64,000 nucleotides of DNA from Aquila chrysaetos chrysaetos (Eukaryota; Chordata; Aves; Accipitriformes; Accipitridae), in the NCBI RefSeq assembly GCF_900496995.4, contig NC_044012.1:21924759-21988758 (forward strand), read 5' to 3'. Position numbers and translations under genes: made by a program. This document shows positions 1 to 15,000 of the stretch, one piece after another; position 1 is the first letter of the stretch, and every line of letters starts with the position of its first letter. The notes beneath the pieces were generated by a model. That model had not been told where the DNA came from, did not search any database, and worked only from the letters and a program-made list of their open reading frames with translations.

Positions 1-15
1 CTCTACTTGTTGCAG

Positions 16-58
16 ACCTAGTGGAGCTACGATAAGGTGAAGTGAGCCCATTGCCAAC
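16..58 (+). other. SF3B3: SF3B3 5'UTR, 3' part of the leader
   Basis: A splice acceptor (pyrimidine-rich run ending TTGCAG at 10-15) is followed by 43 nt without an ATG before the SF3B3 start codon. The first, non-coding exon and the promoter therefore lie to the left of the window. This is inferred from the acceptor motif and from the usual SF3B3 structure with a non-coding exon 1. Confidence 0.6.
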
Positions 59-3000
59 ATGTTTCTCTACAACCTGACGTTGCAGCGTGCCACCGGCATT
101 AGCTATGCTATCCATGGCAATTTCTCAGGTAATTTTTCCTCCCTTCATGCTTCTTGTCTTGAGCTCTTTCGGATAGTAGAGGAAAAAATGCGTTTGTCCT
201 TTAGTTGGTTTGGTTGTTGAAGCTCATCTGTTTCAGCATAGCATTAGTGTTTTGCTTGTATGTTATCGTTTGCTCTTGAGCATGTTACTTGAGTTGTTGT
301 AACTTGTGGAAAGATCAAGAGAAGTTCAGCTTGATTAGCTATAGGTTTAATTTATTATTTTGTCCACTTTCCTGATCTGTTAAAAGGTGCTCGAGCAAAG
401 GTGGCGCCTACTGTGGTGAATAAGTTGCTCTGAATTTCTCCACAGTAATCATAAAACTCTTCGGCGTTTAGTAGTTGCGAAGTTTTATCATCTTATAGTG
501 CTTCTTGAAGTTGCATGTTCTGCTGTGTTGTTGCTAACTTCGTGCTTTGGCTTCTTTAGGAACGAAACAACAAGAAATCGTTGTTTCCCGAGGCAAGATC
601 CTGGAGTTACTCCGCCCTGATCCCAACACAGGGAAGGTTCACACCCTGCTGACCGTGGAAGTGTTCGGAGTCATTCGCTCCCTCATGGCCTTTAGGCTGA
701 CAGGTGGGACCAAAGACTATATCGTCGTGGGTAGCGATTCGGGACGCATTGTTATTCTGGAGTACCAGCCCTCAAAGAACGTGTTTGAGAAGATTCATCA
801 GGAAACCTTTGGCAAGAGTGGATGTCGCAGAATCGTTCCAGGCCAGTACTTGGCTGTAGACCCAAAGGGCCGTGCTGTCATGATCAGTAAGTCAGTCTGT
901 TGGCTTGTTTTCTCCTTATTTTTTTTCCTCCTGTCTTGCAGATATTTATTTTGGAGCAAGTTTCTGCCAGGTGTAATTGGAAGTGTGTCTCAGGCAGTTT
1001 GTTAGGCTATGAGACGTGTCAAGGAGAATGCAGGCATTCAGAATAGTTCCTTGACATGGATGGAATCGCACAAATTAATTCTAACACTGGGCCAAAACAA
1101 TTTGGAAAGAGGCCAGCTTGCTTAATGGTGCGCAGAGCCCTGAAGTGTGATGTCTGGGAGAGAAGTTGGGATTGCAGGCATTGGTGCTACAGCATAGTCA
1201 GTCAGCTCCCACAGCCTGAAATGATGTTATGAATTCATGTCTCTTCTCTGAGATGTATCATGGAGACAATTAGATGCATTTCTGATCAGGCTTCACAGGT
1301 AGAAGGACACTTGGGTGATTTTTTTTTTTTTTTTTAATCAGATTTACCATGAGGTGTCTTAGTTGGTACATGAACTTTCTCAGTTTGCTGAAGTCAGCTT
1401 TGAGTGGTGCTGCTTTCCTGCATGCTGAGAGCAGGGACTTGCAGTGATAGGTAGTTTAACAGTGCCCCTTTATATCAGGAATAATAATAATAACAACATT
1501 TCCTTTCTAACAGGTCTTGTTTTCGTGGGTGAGAAGGCAGCACAATCATAATTGTGCCGTTCACATTGATAGTTAAGAGTGATAAGCGTTTGTTGTGTTG
1601 TGGGTGCTGTGTATCAGGCACGAATACCTTTTTTTAGTTAAAATATTTCTAAGGAAAGGTCTTGTTCCACCATTTAAAGCCATTTGGCAAGATCTGGCTG
1701 CTTTTTTCGATTTGTTTTTACTTCCCTGGAGTCTGTCGTCTCTTATGCGATGGAATGAGTGAGTAGATCTGCCTGTAGCCGTTGTAGATTGAACATTGGG
1801 CTAGATGGCCATAGCCCGAAGGGTCAGTCTTTGGCTTTGAAGAGCTGGAGTTGTCATTTGCGCTTGTGGCCTGACATTAAAAATGAGACATTTGAAGTTA
1901 ATTGGGGGCACAGAGATAAATATCAACGGTGAACTTCAGCAGCAGTAGTAACACTGATGTTCTCTTGCAGAGTTTTATACTGATCTTGGAATGCAGGGGT
2001 GATCAGACTTGATCACCAGGTAATGTGCTTCAGGTGCTGTTGTCCTTTCCTTGCAGGTGCTATTGAAAAGCAGAAGCTGGTGTATATCTTGAACAGAGAC
2101 GCTGCTGCTCGTCTCACCATTTCCTCCCCGCTGGAAGCCCACAAGGCCAATACCTTGGTCTACCATGTGGTAGGAGTCGATGTGGGATTTGAAAACCCGA
2201 TGTTTGCTTGTCTGGAAATGGATTATGAGGTGAGAAGAACTTGATCTCCCTTTGCTGTCTTTTGAGCTTTGTTGTTCCTCTTCTGTTCTTAATCTGTCTG
2301 TGGAGGTGGGGAATGCTGGCTGCTTTTGCTGACTGAGATGATTTTCATTTGTTGCGAGCTTACTTGTTTTTTGTTTTGCCTTCAGTCAGAATAGGCAAGT
2401 CTCTTCTGTCTTGGTGATTCTTCTTAAATTCTTGCTGTTCAACTGCAAATGTGCGTATTTTCTTCCTGTCAAGCTTTGCTTGTGCATCTTCCAGCAAGTC
2501 GTCTTTTGGACTTCATTCTAATGTTACTCAAAACTGTTTCCCCATACGTCAGCTTTGCTCTTCCTTTAATACCTTTCTTGAAAGACACCTTCATGTGTTG
2601 TGTTTTAGGAAGCAGACAATGATCCAACGGGAGAAGCAGCAGCCAACACACAACAGACATTGACATTTTATGAACTGGACTTGGGTTTGAACCACGTTGT
2701 TAGGAAATACAGTGAGCCCTTGGAAGAGCATGGCAACTTCCTTATAACAGGTACTTGCCACCTGGCCACGAAGTCATCTTCCTATGCAGCTACTTGGTTC
2801 CCATTCCCCAGGGAAACAGAATCAATACGCTTTACATCTTAATTGTTTTGATGGTAGTTTGAGCCATTAGTATAAATTAATTGATCTTGGAGTCAGGTAA
2901 TGAGTGTGGTTCACACATGGAAATGTGCAAGAATTCATAGATACAGCTGCAGTTTGAATGTGCTCCTCATCTCTTCATTCAGGTGTATTTTGGATATTCT

Positions 3001-6000
3001 CTGGATTCCAAAGCTAAGAGATATTAACTGAAATAAGCTGGTAGCAGATGCAAAAGCATGTATTTTTAGGTAATGCATAGGTGCTGTTGTACTCTGTTGC
3101 ATGGGATTCCATCAGCTAATATGCATTCAAAAGGCAGTAGATGAATCAATGGATTAAAAGCCCACTTACAGGGATCGGGTGCAAAGCCAGCCTAACACCT
3201 TTGACCTGGGAAACCGCTGAACTGCTGCAGATTCCTCTCCAAGCACAAAGGAAGCTAAGCTAGGAGAGCATCTTTGTGTGCTTGCGCTGTTGTTGCATCT
3301 TCCGTAGGCAGCCATCAGACACCAAATATTGGCCTGGATCTGACTGCTACTACTATTTTGATGATCTTCTGTTACGCTGGGATCTCAATAGAAGCATTTT
3401 AAAAAACATAACTTTAAAAATGAAAGGTATCTACCAGATGGTTTTCTGACATTTTTTTGACAGCAAGCGTACGTGCCAGTAACCCAAGGGTTGTGTTTAA
3501 CTGACAAGTTGCTAATGTAGTATTTTGGGTGTCGTGGCTTTCTAGACAAGAATAAGCCAGGAGGGCTAAAACATAAGCAATTTGTCCGGAGCTGCATCCT
3601 TCCTTTTTCTCCTTCCTGGTCCCCTAGTTCCATCTGCTCTGTTCTCATGCTGACACAGGCAGCTGTACTCGGGTCTTTTGTCTTCCTCTTCAATAAGAGT
3701 AGATTTCTATATGTAGGGTGATAAAGAACACTGGAAACTATGTTGCTTTAAAGAAAACCAGAAGAAATGTTCTGCAGGCAGTAAGTCAGATCTCTGGTAA
3801 GGGCTTTTTTCATAATATTTTTTGTGTTTCAGTTCCTGGTGGTTCCGATGGACCCAGTGGGGTGCTGATCTGTTCTGAAAACTATATTACTTATAAAAAC
3901 TTCGGTGACCAGCCTGATATCAGATGCCCAATCCCCAGGAGACGGGTGAGAATTTTGAGATTCCTACCCTTTTTTTTTAAGGTTGTCTTTGTCAGTGCTA
4001 AATGAATACTTGGTATTTGCCTTTCATGGTTAAAGGCATCGGGGAGATTTTAAATTAAGAATAAAGGAGTTAAAAGTGTGTTGGCCTATAATCTACCTTA
4101 CTGGCTGCGTGTTACCTGTGAGGGAAGATGGAGGTGGGCATAGCCTGAAGTGATGAGCTTGGTTCATGTCTCTTCTCTGAGAATTATGCTGGAGATATTC
4201 CATAGACTCTGATCAGGCACCACGGCAGCAGTGCTGTTGGTGTAAGATAGGATTACTTGAGATGGTGAGTCATGGTTGCCATCGTGTATGCAGGTGAATT
4301 TGACAGCTGCTGTGTAGCATCTAAGGCTGCTTCCTCCTCCTTTGGTATTGCAAATTGTTGTGTGCTTTGACAGGGCTTTGAACACCTGCCAAGGTTCAGG
4401 TGCTCAAAAACAGTTGTGTGTGGGTTGCAGCCCTTTCCTCTGTGTTTGGCTTTGATATGTGAGACAGTTGTCTGGGGAGGAGGGCAAAAAAGCTAAGAGG
4501 GATGATGTTTAGGCACAGTGTCTTAGAAATGTATTTCCTTCTGGGGCAGAGATGTACCAAGGGTAACTTCGGGTGTAATGGAGGGGGTGTGCTTTGTGTT
4601 AAAAGCCTCCTCACATACTGTCAGCTCTTAAAACACCTGTGAAACAGAAATACTTCAGTCAGTGAAATCACATCCACACTTGCCAGGTAATTCCACTAAT
4701 GACCTCCACTTTCTTTCTTGGCAGAATGACTTGGATGACCCAGAGAGAGGTATGATTTTTGTCTGCTCTGCTACACATAAGACCAAGTCCATGTTCTTCT
4801 TCCTGGCCCAGACAGAGCAGGGAGACATCTTCAAGATTACGCTGGAGACAGATGAAGACATGGTAAGCATCACATGAAGAACAACAGAAGCATTCATTGA
4901 GAAGAGTCCTTAGTCAATTATTTTGATTCTCTAAAGTGATAAGTATTTGATACTGTGGTTTTAGCTGTGTAATGGCCTGTGTTCTATGTGACTTGTAGTA
5001 CAGTTATACCCACAGTTGTAACTGCTGTTTACTCCTATAGAGACACAGCACAATGTTTGCAAGATCCTGCAATTATGCTGCAGAGTCACTTGGGCATATT
5101 TTAGATGTTCTGCGGGCGGTCCTTTCTTCAAAAGATGTATTGTAAAATGTGGTCAATGAACCTGCTAGAGGGTATGCCAGAAACTAATTCTGGGGAATTT
5201 AGTTTCTCTTGATCACAGTAGGTGCTCTCTATTTCATCTCTTAATTGAATATTTACATGCTATAATCAATCTTTTTGCAAATTGATGTAGACAGCTTGGT
5301 ACAGCTGATCCATGAGTTGAAATAACAAGCTTGAAGTGGCTTGCTGCTTCTTGTCCTAGTATTTTGCAATAAAAAGATCTCTGCTGCAGAGAATCAGTGG
5401 GGTTTTTTGAGTAAATGTTGAATGTCCGTGTCTCTTTCATCTACACATGTCAAATTTAGTACAAGGGATGATAGTGTAGTGTCTTTAAGTGTCTTAAGAT
5501 TGTTCTTGGAAGTTTTCGCCAGCAGCTATTGCGACCATATCAAATGTTGAAATTTGCTCAGGACAGTTACTTTTTCACATGTTGGGGAATGGCTGGTGTT
5601 CAGTGAAGCAAATTTCTTCTTTTAAACAGCTTGCTATTTTTGCAGCTGTTTTTTTCCAAACTGACTCAGTGTTACTAAAGCCAGAAAGTCTTGGAATAAA
5701 ACAGGCAGCCTGACTTGTGTGTTCAAAATAGTCTGTTGTGATCTATAACCTGCTGCCCCAAACTACTGATGTGGTTAAGCCTGGCCCACTTGCTTGCTCC
5801 TTTTCTTTGGAGAGGATAGCTAGGCAGCTTTTTTTTTAATCACACATCTATAGTTCTAGTACTTTGCTAGCACAGTCACATCTTCCTCTGCTTTCAGGTA
5901 ACAGAGATTCGACTGAAGTACTTTGACACTGTTCCTGTCGCTGCTGCCATGTGTGTGCTGAAAACGGGGTTTCTCTTTGTGGCATCTGAATTTGGAAACC

Positions 6001-9000
6001 AGTGAGTAAACAATTTTAGGTCAGCATTTTTCCCCTGAAACAGACTGTTTCTGTTCAGGACTGCAAACTGACCCTTGAACTTACTGAACATACAAAGACA
6101 AAACCTCTGTTTTAATGGGTAAATTAATGCTTTGTTCACATGGCTTGAGCAGAACAATTGGTTTAGGCTATGACTGAGTGGGGGAATTTTCTTCTTGTTT
6201 GAACCCAGATTAGATATTATAGTGCAGAGAACAAAAGATTACATGCTGTTGCAGTAGGTTTTGGAAGAATTGAGCACTTGCAGTTCATAAAGGGTCCATC
6301 ATGTATCCGGATGAATTATCTTTAATTAGTTTGATCAGTTTTCATTGAACTTTTGTGTGTTATGGCTCACTCAGAAGTAGATAGGGTTTGTTATGAGTAA
6401 CTGTGGTCCTTTCCATAATAGATGTATACTTGAGGGCTTTCCCAAGTCATGTTTGGGGTTCTAGAATATTCTAAAGTCTCAAAGAAGACTTTGCACACCT
6501 TTGAAGATGGCTAAACAGTGTCTAAGGGATTCACAGGGATGGAGATTAATACTTTTTTCTGACTACATCTGCAGTCAGCCACCTGGGGGAGCTCCAGCCA
6601 GTTTACTAGAGTGAATCTGAACTCAGTTGTATAAACTAAGCTCTTGAGGAAGCCATATTCGTTTGAGCTTTATTAAAACCAGGAAGAAATCAGTCTATCT
6701 TTCTGGTTTTATTTTTTTCCTCTGAAGTTTAACTTGATTGTTGTGATATTTAGGCTCATAAGATGGAATAGGGAATGCGGTTAAAAATAGCAAGGTGAGA
6801 GTATTCCAATAAAATAGATAACTGTGGAGCTGCAGTCTTAGCCATTGGCCTTGCTCTTGGCCTCAGCTGTCAGTTGGTGCTTGGGCTCTAACACAAGAAA
6901 TATCTGAAAGGCTCAAAGGTAAACAGAGAAAACACTGAAACTCTGGGATGCCTTGCCAGTGACAGCTACGAATGAGAAGGTTTGGAGGGGGGAGGTTGTG
7001 GTGGTTTTTTTTGTTTCTGTGGTTTTTGTTTGGGTTTTTTTGCAGGCCTCTGATTTCCTTTAAACATCTTGTCACCAAGAAGACAATCCCTAAGGCTAAA
7101 TTTTAATAGCTGTACAATGTAGGGAAGGATTTCTGTCCTCCCTGCTGCCTAGTGAATATTTGGCTAAGCCTTTCTTAGAGAAGGCTACATGAGCTTTGCA
7201 CTGAAAGCTGTTGCTCTTGCTTTCTGTCTCAAGTTACCTGTACCAGATAGCTCACCTGGGTGATGATGATGAGGAGCCAGAGTTCTCTTCTGCCATGCCT
7301 CTTGAGGAAGGAGATACATTCTTTTTTCAGCCACGACCTCTCAAGAACCTGGTGCTGGTGGATGAGCTGGACAGTTTGTCTCCTATTCTGTGTTGTCAGG
7401 TATGTTGCCATCAGCAAGCTCTCATTCACCACATAAGTAAGTTTTTCTCATTTACAGAGGAATTGATCATAGATGCATGATTTTTTTCTTTGCTTTTCTG
7501 CGGAGTATTTGTGTGTAAGTGGAGCCACCAAAGCTACATTATCCTAGGTTTCCAGAAATACTGCTCTATAGTAAATGCTGATAGAAGAGCAAGTCTGCTA
7601 AATTCTCAGACAGCTGCCTAAGCCTGGTACCTGGCCTGGCAGCCTTTGATTCCTGTGGTGATAAATAGATATGTGGACACAGGGTGTCAGCCAGCAGACC
7701 TGTACTGCTTCTCTGACCATCAGACCAGCTCTCTGCTCTGCAGAGAGCTTGGTTAAAACTTGACATTATTTCTGGGCAGTAGATGGTACACCCTATGGCA
7801 TCTTCACTGTTTTCAGTGTCTGAAAAAAAAAACATTCGTAAAGCAGTAGTGTGTCATATATAGTTTAGTTTAATTTTCTCTTCCTGTGGGTAGTGTTTGA
7901 CACTATGTCTCCATGCAGATAGCAGATTTGGCCAATGAAGACACACCCCAGTTGTATGTGGCTTGTGGTCGGGGGCCCCGGTCGTCTCTGAGGGTTCTAA
8001 GACATGGACTTGAGGTAAGACTTCCAGCACTTTAGAAGAACAGCTTGAGAGGTGAGGACAGTGGGAGAAAATCCTTGAAATAAGGGTGCTGAAATGAAGG
8101 GATTCTCCTTTTGCTGTAGTCTGGAGAGCAACTTTCTCTAGGCTTGCTTCTTGGAAATAGAAGGATTGTACTCTTCACTCTGACAGTTTTAAAGGCTTTT
8201 TGTTCATTTGACTCTTGACCACCTGCATTTTGTCCCTTCTAATACTTGAGTGTATTGAGCTGGAACATACCTGTTGTCTCTACCAGCTGCTGCTAGTGAT
8301 CTCTTTGCTGGGGCAGGTGACCTTGTTTTAAAGCTGATCATCCAGAGCTCTAATGTTGCTGTATCATTGCTGAATGTATTCTACCCTGTAGCACATCTGG
8401 CATGGGGGAGAGAGCATCAGAATTGGGAATTATTAGCTTTCCTGCCCAGTTGTGGGAAAGCCTAAAAACTGCTGGTGGTTTGGTGACTTACTGTAGTAAG
8501 TCTAAACATCTGTTTGCAAAAGAACTTTCTTCCTGTTTACTCTTAGGTATCTGAAATGGCCGTCTCAGAGCTGCCTGGTAACCCCAATGCTGTATGGACT
8601 GTGAGGAGACATGTTGAAGGTATGCAGTATTTTCCTAAAGCACAGGGAGGTGATAATTATTTTTGATGCGTTTTGTTTGTTGGGGGTTTTGGGTTTTGTG
8701 TCCAAGGAGATAGGAGAGGTGCTGCATTATGGTTGTATGCCATCCCCAAAAGTTATATTTTGGATCAGCAGCCACCTGTTTGTACATCCTCTGGTTCCCT
8801 AGAATTGTCACGCTTCCCTTTGACAAAGAAGCACCTGCCTGCAGCTGCATCCATCACCCAATATGCTGCATCAGCTGTATGTTCGCAGCCTGAAGCTGCT
8901 GAACTTCTCATCCTTTCCCACTTCCCATAAGTTCCTGCTCTGACATCAGCAGGCAATGATTATGCTTTTTGTTGGAGCATACTTGCTATTCTTTATGTGC

Positions 9001-12000
9001 GTGTTGACAACTACAGTAATCAGCTCTTTGTGAGAGAGTGGGATACAAATTATGGAACAAAGAAGATAAATTGGCAACAGTGTCTGTATTTTATTACTTC
9101 CCACTATGCATATCTGCAAAGAAAACAGTCTACTTGGGCTAGGACACGCTCCCTATTCAAACACTCAGCAGTGTATAGAATGCTGCTGATTCCAGGAAGG
9201 TCAAGATTTGAAATTGGCAGAATATACAGGATTGTGGGTTTGGTTTGGTTTTGTTTGGTTTGGTTTTTTTTTTTCCTGATTTGAAATAACGGGTTTGCCA
9301 TAGTAAAGTACAAGAGGAAATGTAATCCCTTGTCCTGCCTTTCTCCTGAGGGCAAGAACAGAGTTCCTCAGAAACACCCAAAAAGCCTGAAATGACACTA
9401 TTCTGGGTGCTGATGGTCTCAGTGATTATTGCCAAGGCAGTGCTTCGTATAAATCTTGGAAAGGCTTGCTGTAGGTTTATGCACTGGATATAGAAATGCC
9501 AGATTCTTGCAGTGGAGACCTTAGCCTGCTGTGGTGACATGGTATCTTGTTTTTAAGGAATCACAGAGTAGCGTGTCTTCCAGGGAGCCAGTAACCCTGT
9601 GGGAATTTCAAACATTGCTGTGGGATTTACCTTGCCATCCGAGACCTGCCATCAATTCCTGTGCTCGTGTTCTGAGACTCATGTACTGCCTAAGCAGCAT
9701 GGAAGGAGCTTTAAGCACAAAGTGCCTTCATGTTCCCTAGAAACAAAAAGGGTCAGAAGGAAAGTATTTCCACAGTTCATACCAAAAATATTTGCTTTTC
9801 TTAAAAGGCATTCCAGTTTGTTAGAGACAAACCTTTGCTCCTGCCTTCTGGAAGAGGAGTTGGTAACATTTGCTCCCTCTGAGAGATGAAGGCTTCTGAC
9901 ATCACCTTACAGTTTTAAAACCTTTTCTCTTGGGGTTCCAGAGGATGACTTTGACTATTCAGGAGATGGAGGACCATTGCTAACCTACATGAAACAGACC
10001 AGTCTCGATGCCTCCTCTTTTTTCCTCCTTCCAAATTCTCCATGTTCCAGCATGAAGATCTTCTCCATGATTTCAGAAAGGCTGGAATTTGTAGCTGTTG
10101 TGAACCATGCTACTTTTTGAATACGGTTAAAAGTTACGTGAAACCAATCCCCACGTTACAACTCCCTGAATTCAGAAACGGTTTTAGTGGGTTTTAATCA
10201 GAAAGACTGCAGAACCTTTTCAGACATGTATCTAATCTTGAAACTGCCCAAGTGCTGGTTTTTGAGTGTTCAGTTTGCAGTGTCAGGCTGCCTGGCTCTG
10301 CCTTGATGCCACAGTGTGTGCGTGCTGCAAGGCCTCTGTAAGACACATACAGGTTTGCAGCCTTCAAAGCAAATACTAACCTTGGCTGGTACGTGGTGAT
10401 ACACACTACCAATACCAAGCCTTTTTTTTTCTTCCACAGGTGGCTGGTGGTGGAGGTGCTGATCACCACAGGTGTGTACCTACTGCTAGGGGCTACTGTA
10501 CTGTCCCACAGGTTAACCACAGAGAATCCCCAAATCATGCTACTTTTATGCTAAGCTTTTCAGTAAACAAATTTTAGAAGCTGTTGTGTAGCTGGAGATT
10601 GTTGCCTTTGTAGTTCCGTAGCTGAGGAGTAGAAAGCAACTCCCATTCCATCTTACAGTCTTTGGGGAACAAAATAATCGACCATGTCGCTGCAGAATGG
10701 TCAGTTCTTGCTAAAATTAGAGGTGTGTGTTTCTGGGGTGTTTTCAGCTCCTTTCTAGACTGAGGATTGGTTCCCAGCTGCTTTGTACAGACCTCCAAGA
10801 GAAAATAGTCAAGTGTGCTTGAAGCACGTGTAGGTATTGCTGGCATGGGAGTGCCCTGTGGTTATGGGATGCATCTGCCCATCAGACAGAAGTGGATGGG
10901 ATTTGGACCAAACCCTCTCTTGCAGTTGAATATCAAGGTCTGGGGAGCTAGGTGGCTCTGTGCTTTGCTGTGGAGATAGATGAAGCTGAGAGCTACAGTC
11001 TGCATTCCCTACCTGGCACTCTTGCATGAAAAGCAATGTGCAGTGAGTCACAGCTGTGGAGTCTCCATGCAGTAGTAAACAGAAGCCCAGGAAAATGTGC
11101 TGTCATCCTGTCAGTATCTTTTAAGTGAGAATAATCCTGAACTTTGTCACTGCTCATCTGTTTGTTCACTGAACTCTGAGGCAGTGGTGACTGCATTTGT
11201 ATTGGTGCAAATTCAGATGCTGCAGAGCATGAAAAAACTGTATCAGGCCTGGGCTGGCGTATAGGAATGGAATTCTCACGAACTAACTCACACTGAATCC
11301 ATGACATGTAACAAAAAGGACAGTAGTGTAGAATTCATGGTCTGAAATGTGATGTTTTCATAACTGGTCATGATGTGTGCATGAGGCTGCAGAAAACTTG
11401 TAGTGAATGCATAGGAGAATGAGTCCAGCTGTGGTTCTTCAGAGTCATCAAAATGTCTCTGTTACTCACTGAAAGGAGCTAACTGGAGCAGTTAGAACAG
11501 TAACAAGCATCTCTGAAGTCTTGTGTCTGTGTAAAAAATAATGTCTATCTGTTCAAAACTCTGAGCAGACTGATGTTATGCTTGGAGTTGTGCAGAGCTA
11601 AGTAGATATCTTTTCATATGAAAAATCTGTAGATCTTTTCTTTTTCAAACTGAGAATACTTCTCAGTGTGCCCCAGGGATTTAGTCCTCTTAATTTCAAC
11701 TATGCTGCTATATTTTCTAAACCAGAATTGTATTGTTTGAATCTAGATGAATGCATCTTATTCACTGACTTAATTCTGGTAAATCAAACCCTTTATTTCA
11801 AAAGCTCCAGCAGAGAGTCATTAAGCAACACTACTGGACTTCAAGCAAAAATGCACTTGTCACTATTACTGACACAGACTTAAAGGCACGCTGTAATATA
11901 ACTGTAAGCCGGTGAAAAGAAAGAGCTAAAAAACTATTAAGAGGTAGGAATGAGTTTTCATTTAGAGTAGGACTAAGGGAATCTGTTTTGCTTTCAAATG

Positions 12001-15000
12001 GGAGTTCTTTGTCCTGCTCCAAATCACGTGGTTAAGTCTCCAGCTGGGACATGGTGGTTTATCATGAGAATGACAGCCCCCAGGGAGGAAGGCAGCAGCT
12101 CTCCAGAAGTTTGGAAAGCAACGATGGTCTTTGAAATGGAATTTTTAGAACATCCTGTCTACAGGATATTTATGAATCAAATGCTTAGCCTGTGAACTGC
12201 TAGAATCTCTGTTTAAAGAGATCGAGGAATTCTTGTAGACTTCTGGTGTTGAAAAATTCATGTAAGTTTGTAGGAGAAGCTTCTGTTCAGTGTAGAAAAT
12301 AACCAGTATGTAATGGTGTACATCTTGCTGAACTCTTATATCTGCTGTTAACATTAGAGAAATTCTGTGAAGCCAAGTGTTAAAATAGTTGGCATTACTA
12401 ATCAGTTTCTGTGTGCAGGTTCAGTTTTCTCATTTCCCAAGTGGACCTGCTCCTGTTCGTGGGGTTCAGGAGCTTGTTGGAGGTTATAGGCTGTGACCAC
12501 TTAATAGAGTAGTAATGGAGTTTATGCCATAGACCACTGTTGGAATTGCTTTAATTATACAAAGCTCTTCAGTTTGATCAGAGCTGTGGTCTGTATACCA
12601 GATGTTGGAGGGAAGAATGATGTTTTTTTTCACTTGCATATTTTCAGCTGTATGTAAGAACTTTGTTAGAAACGTGACACAGCAGGTTTGGCAATGTCTG
12701 CCTCTAAACAGGGTGGATAATAAAAGGATCAGTTCCTGAAGTATTTGTTTCAGTTAACCCAGTTCAGTTTCTTTAAGCTGCTGCATAGTATTTGCTGGCA
12801 TCCTGTATTCATTCCAGTGAGAGTTCTCTATTGTCTTTCTCTACTTAGAGAGTCATTAGCCGTTTCTCCATGTCTTCCACATTTGCACATTATGGAGAAA
12901 GTCTGCTCAAGGGCAAAAACTGTGACAGCTCTCTTACACCCTCACCTTTGTTAATAGTCTTGTGCTGTGGTGCATAAGTCTGAGCTTTGGGTTGAGTTGG
13001 GTTAAAATGGGGAATTTTTTCCTTTTAAGAAATAGCACTTGCATGACAACAGCAGCAGAAGTAGAATTGCTTCTCTGAGGCAATCTTACTTCACTGGGGC
13101 TCCTGGCTCCATTTCCCAACAGACTTAATTGTTTCTGTTGCTATTGTTACTCTGTTTTAATGAGACTTTCTTCCCCGCCTCTTTAATGCCTATCGCTTCT
13201 AGAGAATGAAAATGGACAGCAATAAATGGTGGCATTCCCTTTACCAAGTCCTACTACTTGTTTCCCTATTTCTAAATGAGCTCTTAAGACTATTTTGATT
13301 AGCATAGCTCTTGTCCAAGCTACTGGAATCTCCCAAGCTGTCCCCTTAGGAAGAAGCCAGTACTGGAGATAATAGTTGCAATACTGTCACTTATTCCAGT
13401 AGAAGTAAAGGTCAGTGTTTACTCTGTCTTAAAAACGTAATTGTTTCTCATCCCAGGAGACTGTACGGGTGGCTATATGAATGTAAGCTAGTTGAGCTTC
13501 TGGATGAGGGTAGAGCAGGCTAACCCTGACGTCCTCTGCTGTTTGCAGAGTCCGTGGTGCGGTTTCTGCAGACGGGTTCCATGTGTTCACATTATTGGAG
13601 TAGAGTATTTCATTTGACTTCACTGGGTGTTAAATCTGGATTCAGCTCCTCGTGTGAGGTGGGGCAAGTGTCTTAAAGTCTTCTAGACCTTGTGCTTCTT
13701 TGAAAAAAGTAGGCAGGAGTCCTGCTTGCCAGAATCCAGAGTATCATCATTTGGATCCCTGGCTCAGTCTTGCATTGTTTGGAGTCTAGCAGTGGCTGGC
13801 TTTTGGACAGTGTGTCCTAGAATGAACTTACACAATACTGTCAGCAGATGTAATTATCACAGGAATTCTGCTGAAGAGTAACTGCTAGACATCTGTCAGA
13901 CTGCTAATTTTGTTGTGAAGCCTTGCATTTGTTTAATCAGCACCCTTTTTTCCCTGTCTCCCTTGACCAGATGAATTTGATGCCTATATCATTGTGTCCT
14001 TCGTAAATGCCACGCTGGTGCTGTCTATTGGAGAGACTGTAGAAGAAGTGACTGACTCTGGATTCCTGGGTACTACACCCACCTTGTCCTGCTCTCTTCT
14101 TGGTGATGATGCTTTGGTACAGGTAATGGAAAGCTGCTTCTGACATGTCTGCTTATGTCTGTCACTCTCTTGCTTATGTCTGCTTGCTGCCCGGCCGTGG
14201 TTTCTACAGTAGTGCAACGTATGTCATGTCTAAAGGTGTGGATTGGCAGAGAAAGACACTTGGCCTTTCCCGTTTTATATCCTGCTAAGTGAAACTGGAC
14301 CAGCTGAAGATGGTCCTAATCTCCTTCAGTGCATGCTCGGTAGTCCCTTGCTGCAGTTCAAAGATGCAGTGCTTCCAGCTGGCGAGTGGCTTCATGCTAG
14401 TTCAGCCTGTTGCATAGCTAATGGACCACCACTGCCAGGAGCAGTGCTTGCCTTTGGCTTTTTCTGTGTCAGAACCACCAGTGAGATGGGAGTTGTGAAG
14501 GGATGGTAAATGCAGAATTTATGTGATCTTTTTTTTCCTTCAGGTTTATCCAGATGGGATCCGGCACATCCGAGCAGATAAGAGAGTAAATGAATGGAAG
14601 ACACCGGGAAAGAAAACCATTGTAAAATGTGCTGTGAACCAGAGACAAGTAGTGATAGCGCTGACTGGAGGAGAACTGGTATACTTTGAGATGGACCCGG
14701 TATGTGTGTTGATGTTGTGAATGTGTTTGGAAGAGCAAGGCAGAGTATGGGGCATGCCAGAGGTTGATCAGACCTGCAGAAAAGCATTCTGTAGTGAAGC
14801 ATCCTTCTAGATCGGATAGATCAAAGCCTTGCATATCTGGACTATGTCTGTCTGAGATGATTTAATGGCTAATTGAAGTCTCTGAAGTTCATAACTGAGG
14901 CTGAAAATTGTGTACCTATCCTATTGCTATTCTGGTTCTTCCAATTGTAGCTGAAATAAGGCTGTAAAGAAATGGTTTAAAAAAAATACAAAAAATCTAA

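Noticed and set aside
1760-1850. Possible interspersed-repeat fragment (TTGGGCTAGATGGCC)
   Set aside because: A short resemblance to CR1-type tails, but no CR1 3' repeat or extended similarity could be seen.
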